This document shows positions 14,846-16,201 of a stretch of 16,201 nt of DNA, one piece after another; position 1 is the stretch's first letter, and each line of letters begins with the position of its first letter. The notes under the pieces were generated by a model. The model was given only the letters and a program-made list of their open reading frames with translations, made no database searches and was not told the origin of the DNA. The DNA is from an uncultured Veillonellaceae bacterium (GTDB lineage Bacteria > Bacillota > Negativicutes > Veillonellales > Dialisteraceae): NCBI GenBank assembly GCA_958439155.1, contig CAUBUJ010000023.1, forward strand, positions 1 to 16,201, given 5' to 3'. The translations under genes and the position numbers were made by a program.

Positions 14846-16150
14846 TTATGCCTTTTCTTCTCTTTCTTCTCTGGCGGGACGCAGCTTTTCCCGGAGCTTC
14901 ACATTCCACAGGCGTTCATAGAGGTACGCCGCGCCGCGGATCCCGCAGAAGGGAAGATCAGAGAGGAACATTTCGTCATACGCCGGATAGGCGATGGTAC
15001 AGGAAGAAAAGGGTTTATGGAGGCGCATGAACCGGGCCGCTTCGTGGGCGCTCCCGAGAAGAAGGCCGCCTTTCCAGTTTTCGTAGCACGAGGCGATGTC
15101 CCTGTCATCTTCGCCGCAGCAGGACATGCTGTCCGCCGCCGGGGGGCGCGCGCCGGTGTGCACCTGGAAATGCACATCCAGCCGGCCTGTGTCGGCCCAT
15201 TCTCCTCGGACCGCTTCCGCCAGGCCTGCCGCTTCCGACGGAAGGGCGGCAATCAAGATCCGGTCAAACCAGAGCGGCCCCCAGAGAGATTCCATATCCA
15301 TGGATTTTCTACGGACGGCAGTATGGACCCGTTCCAGCTCTTCCGTCACCTGGCGCATGGTGCCCTCTCCGAGCGCTTCGATGATCTGTTCCAGCCAGCG
15401 CCGGGTGCCGTCTGTCCCATAGGGAAGGCCCGCTTCGACATAGGGGATCCCAAAATCCTCTTTCATCGCCTTTGCCGCTGCCAGGGCGAGTTCGCTCCGC
15501 GCCACCACATTGAGAGCCGCCTCCGGCGCTTTCAGGATCTCTTCCCAGGTGCTGCCCCCGCCGGGAACGGAAATGACGGAAATCCCGCAGAGAGAAAGAA
15601 TCCGCCGGATTTCTTCCGTATCTTCCCTTCCCTTCAGAAGAAAAGGCGTAAGTCCGAGCAGATTGACCGTCCCTTTTTTCCGGGGGAGAGGCTTCATTTC
15701 CTTTTCCGCCATCATGAGCGCCCGGGACCAGCCGCCGGGGAATCCGCCGTGAATGCCGCCGCTGTCTAAAGCGTACACCGGCCAGGGAAGGTCTGCCCTC
15801 GCCGCGATGCCCTTAATATCGTCGCCGATCATGCTGATACTGCAGTTATTTTCCACGAAAACCCGGTCCGGCGCTTCCCCGGCGCGGATGGCGTCAAACC
15901 CGCGGAGCAGGTCTTCTTCCGTGCCGTATACCACCGCCGTTCCCGCCGGCTGGGTGCAGGTCATCCGGTCAGAGAGGACCTTGCCCGCGTTTTCCAGATA
16001 GCGCAGCGCGTAGAAATAGCACCACAAAGGGCCGTTCACGAGAAGATGGGTCCGCGGCATTGACATAAAGAAAGCCGCCGACCCGGTGAGGCCGCAGGTG
16101 TCGCTGTGATTGCACACCGCTTCCCACTGGGGTTTTCTCTGATCAGACAT
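14846..16150 (-). CDS. Nitrogenase component 1-like protein (NifK/NifD fold), function unknown
   Basis: Member of the nitrogenase/oxidoreductase component 1 superfamily, 434 residues, which usually works with a NifH-like ATP-driven reductase. Three N-terminal cysteines match the places of P-cluster ligands: C19 (DTCGLTG), C44 (GPLWCYFYALRY, like the NifK pattern CxxYFxxxY) and C103 (ENNCSISMIGDDI). A typical GLPYGTDGTRRWLEQ stretch lies at 241-255 and a C-terminal PAYDEMFLSDLPFCGIRGA at 389-407. Extra cysteines (C13, C65, C344, C345, C355, C384, C402) are less usual. I see no sign of FeMo-cofactor binding such as the C-terminal NifD histidine, so nitrogen fixation is unlikely. The ATG at 16150 follows AAAGGAGG. 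It overlaps the upstream partial gene by eight bases and is the last gene of its operon. Confidence 0.88.
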   Translation of the reverse strand: MSDQRKPQWEAVCNHSDTCGLTGSAAFFMSMPRTHLLVNGPLWCYFYALRYLENAGKVLSDRMTCTQPAGTAVVYGTEEDLLRGFDAIRAGEAPDRVFVENNCSISMIGDDIKGIAARADLPWPVYALDSGGIHGGFPGGWSRALMMAEKEMKPLPRKKGTVNLLGLTPFLLKGREDTEEIRRILSLCGISVISVPGGGSTWEEILKAPEAALNVVARSELALAAAKAMKEDFGIPYVEAGLPYGTDGTRRWLEQIIEALGEGTMRQVTEELERVHTAVRRKSMDMESLWGPLWFDRILIAALPSEAAGLAEAVRGEWADTGRLDVHFQVHTGARPPAADSMSCCGEDDRDIASCYENWKGGLLLGSAHEAARFMRLHKPFSSCTIAYPAYDEMFLSDLPFCGIRGAAYLYERLWNVKLREKLRPAREEREEKA

Positions 16151-16201
16151 AGGCGATTCCTCCTTTATTGCCGTACCGGCAGAGCGTGCGGTAGATCCCG
16201 C
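16143..16201 (-). CDS. C-terminal end of an upstream gene (partial, unidentified)
   Basis: One frame runs from the window edge to a TGA at 16143-16145 and ends in RTLCRYGNKGGIAYV. Its codons (ATC, TAC, CGC, CTC, TGC, GGC, GTC) match the strong GC-rich third-position bias of neighbouring genes. It would overlap the nitrogenase-like start by eight bases. The other candidate frame ends at a TAA at 16165 just before the ribosome binding site, but it has poorer codons (CTA, GTA, GCT). Too short to identify; a second component-1 subunit or a NifH-like reductase would fit the context. Confidence 0.45.
   Translation of the reverse strand, partial: GIYRTLCRYGNKGGIAYV

Noticed and set aside
14846..16150. 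True nitrogenase subunit for nitrogen fixation
   Set aside because: The cofactor-binding C-terminal histidine region is absent and no nif gene is seen. It is only a superfamily member.

Overview
The window looks like chromosomal DNA from a GC-rich anaerobic member of the Firmicutes (Bacillota), most likely the Negativicutes (Veillonella/Megasphaera/Dialister side). This rests on the gene order obgE-yhbY-proB-proA-nadD-yqeK-LCP-rsfS-cvfB, the nfeD-floA pair, Gram-positive-type ribosome binding sites and GC-rich third codon positions. Genus assignment is inference; no rRNA or other marker is present. All sixteen complete genes I accept, plus one partial gene, lie on the minus strand, so transcription runs from high to low coordinates. 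There is no mobile element, CRISPR array, tRNA or rRNA, and no gene-free stretch longer than about 160 bases.

Right end (14846-16201): a nitrogenase component 1-like protein (NifK/NifD fold, with the three N-terminal Cys positions expected for an Fe-S cluster) is preceded by the last codons of an upstream gene. It closes with a strong terminator at 14797-14818. It is the most unusual gene of the window.

Centre (7159-14740): one tightly packed operon starts at an extended -10 promoter (14732-14740) and ends at a perfect hairpin terminator (7130-7160). It encodes Obg GTPase, the ribosome-assembly protein YhbY, glutamate 5-kinase and glutamate-5-semialdehyde dehydrogenase (first two proline steps), a putative 61-residue membrane protein, NadD (NAD synthesis), the HD phosphohydrolase YqeK, a LytR-CpsA-Psr protein with altered active-site residues, ribosome silencing factor RsfS and a CvfB-like S1-domain RNA-binding protein. 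Many joins are ATGA or TAATG overlaps, which suggests translational coupling. The theme is ribosome maturation plus NAD and proline supply.

Left-centre (2808-7107): a second operon begins at another extended -10 promoter. It encodes a short NfeD protein, flotillin FloA, a charged single-span membrane protein, a two-span membrane protein, a DapF-fold amino-acid racemase that closely resembles the staphylopine histidine racemase CntK, and a small nitroreductase. It ends at a terminator at 2808-2840. The racemase with no staphylopine partner genes nearby is a second point of interest.

Left end (1-2757): three genes with their own signals encode a PC4/YdbC-like nucleic-acid-binding protein, a cation diffusion facilitator whose metal site looks manganese-type rather than zinc-type, and an Xaa-Pro aminopeptidase with a good promoter. 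A ribosome binding site at the very edge shows that another gene follows outside the window.
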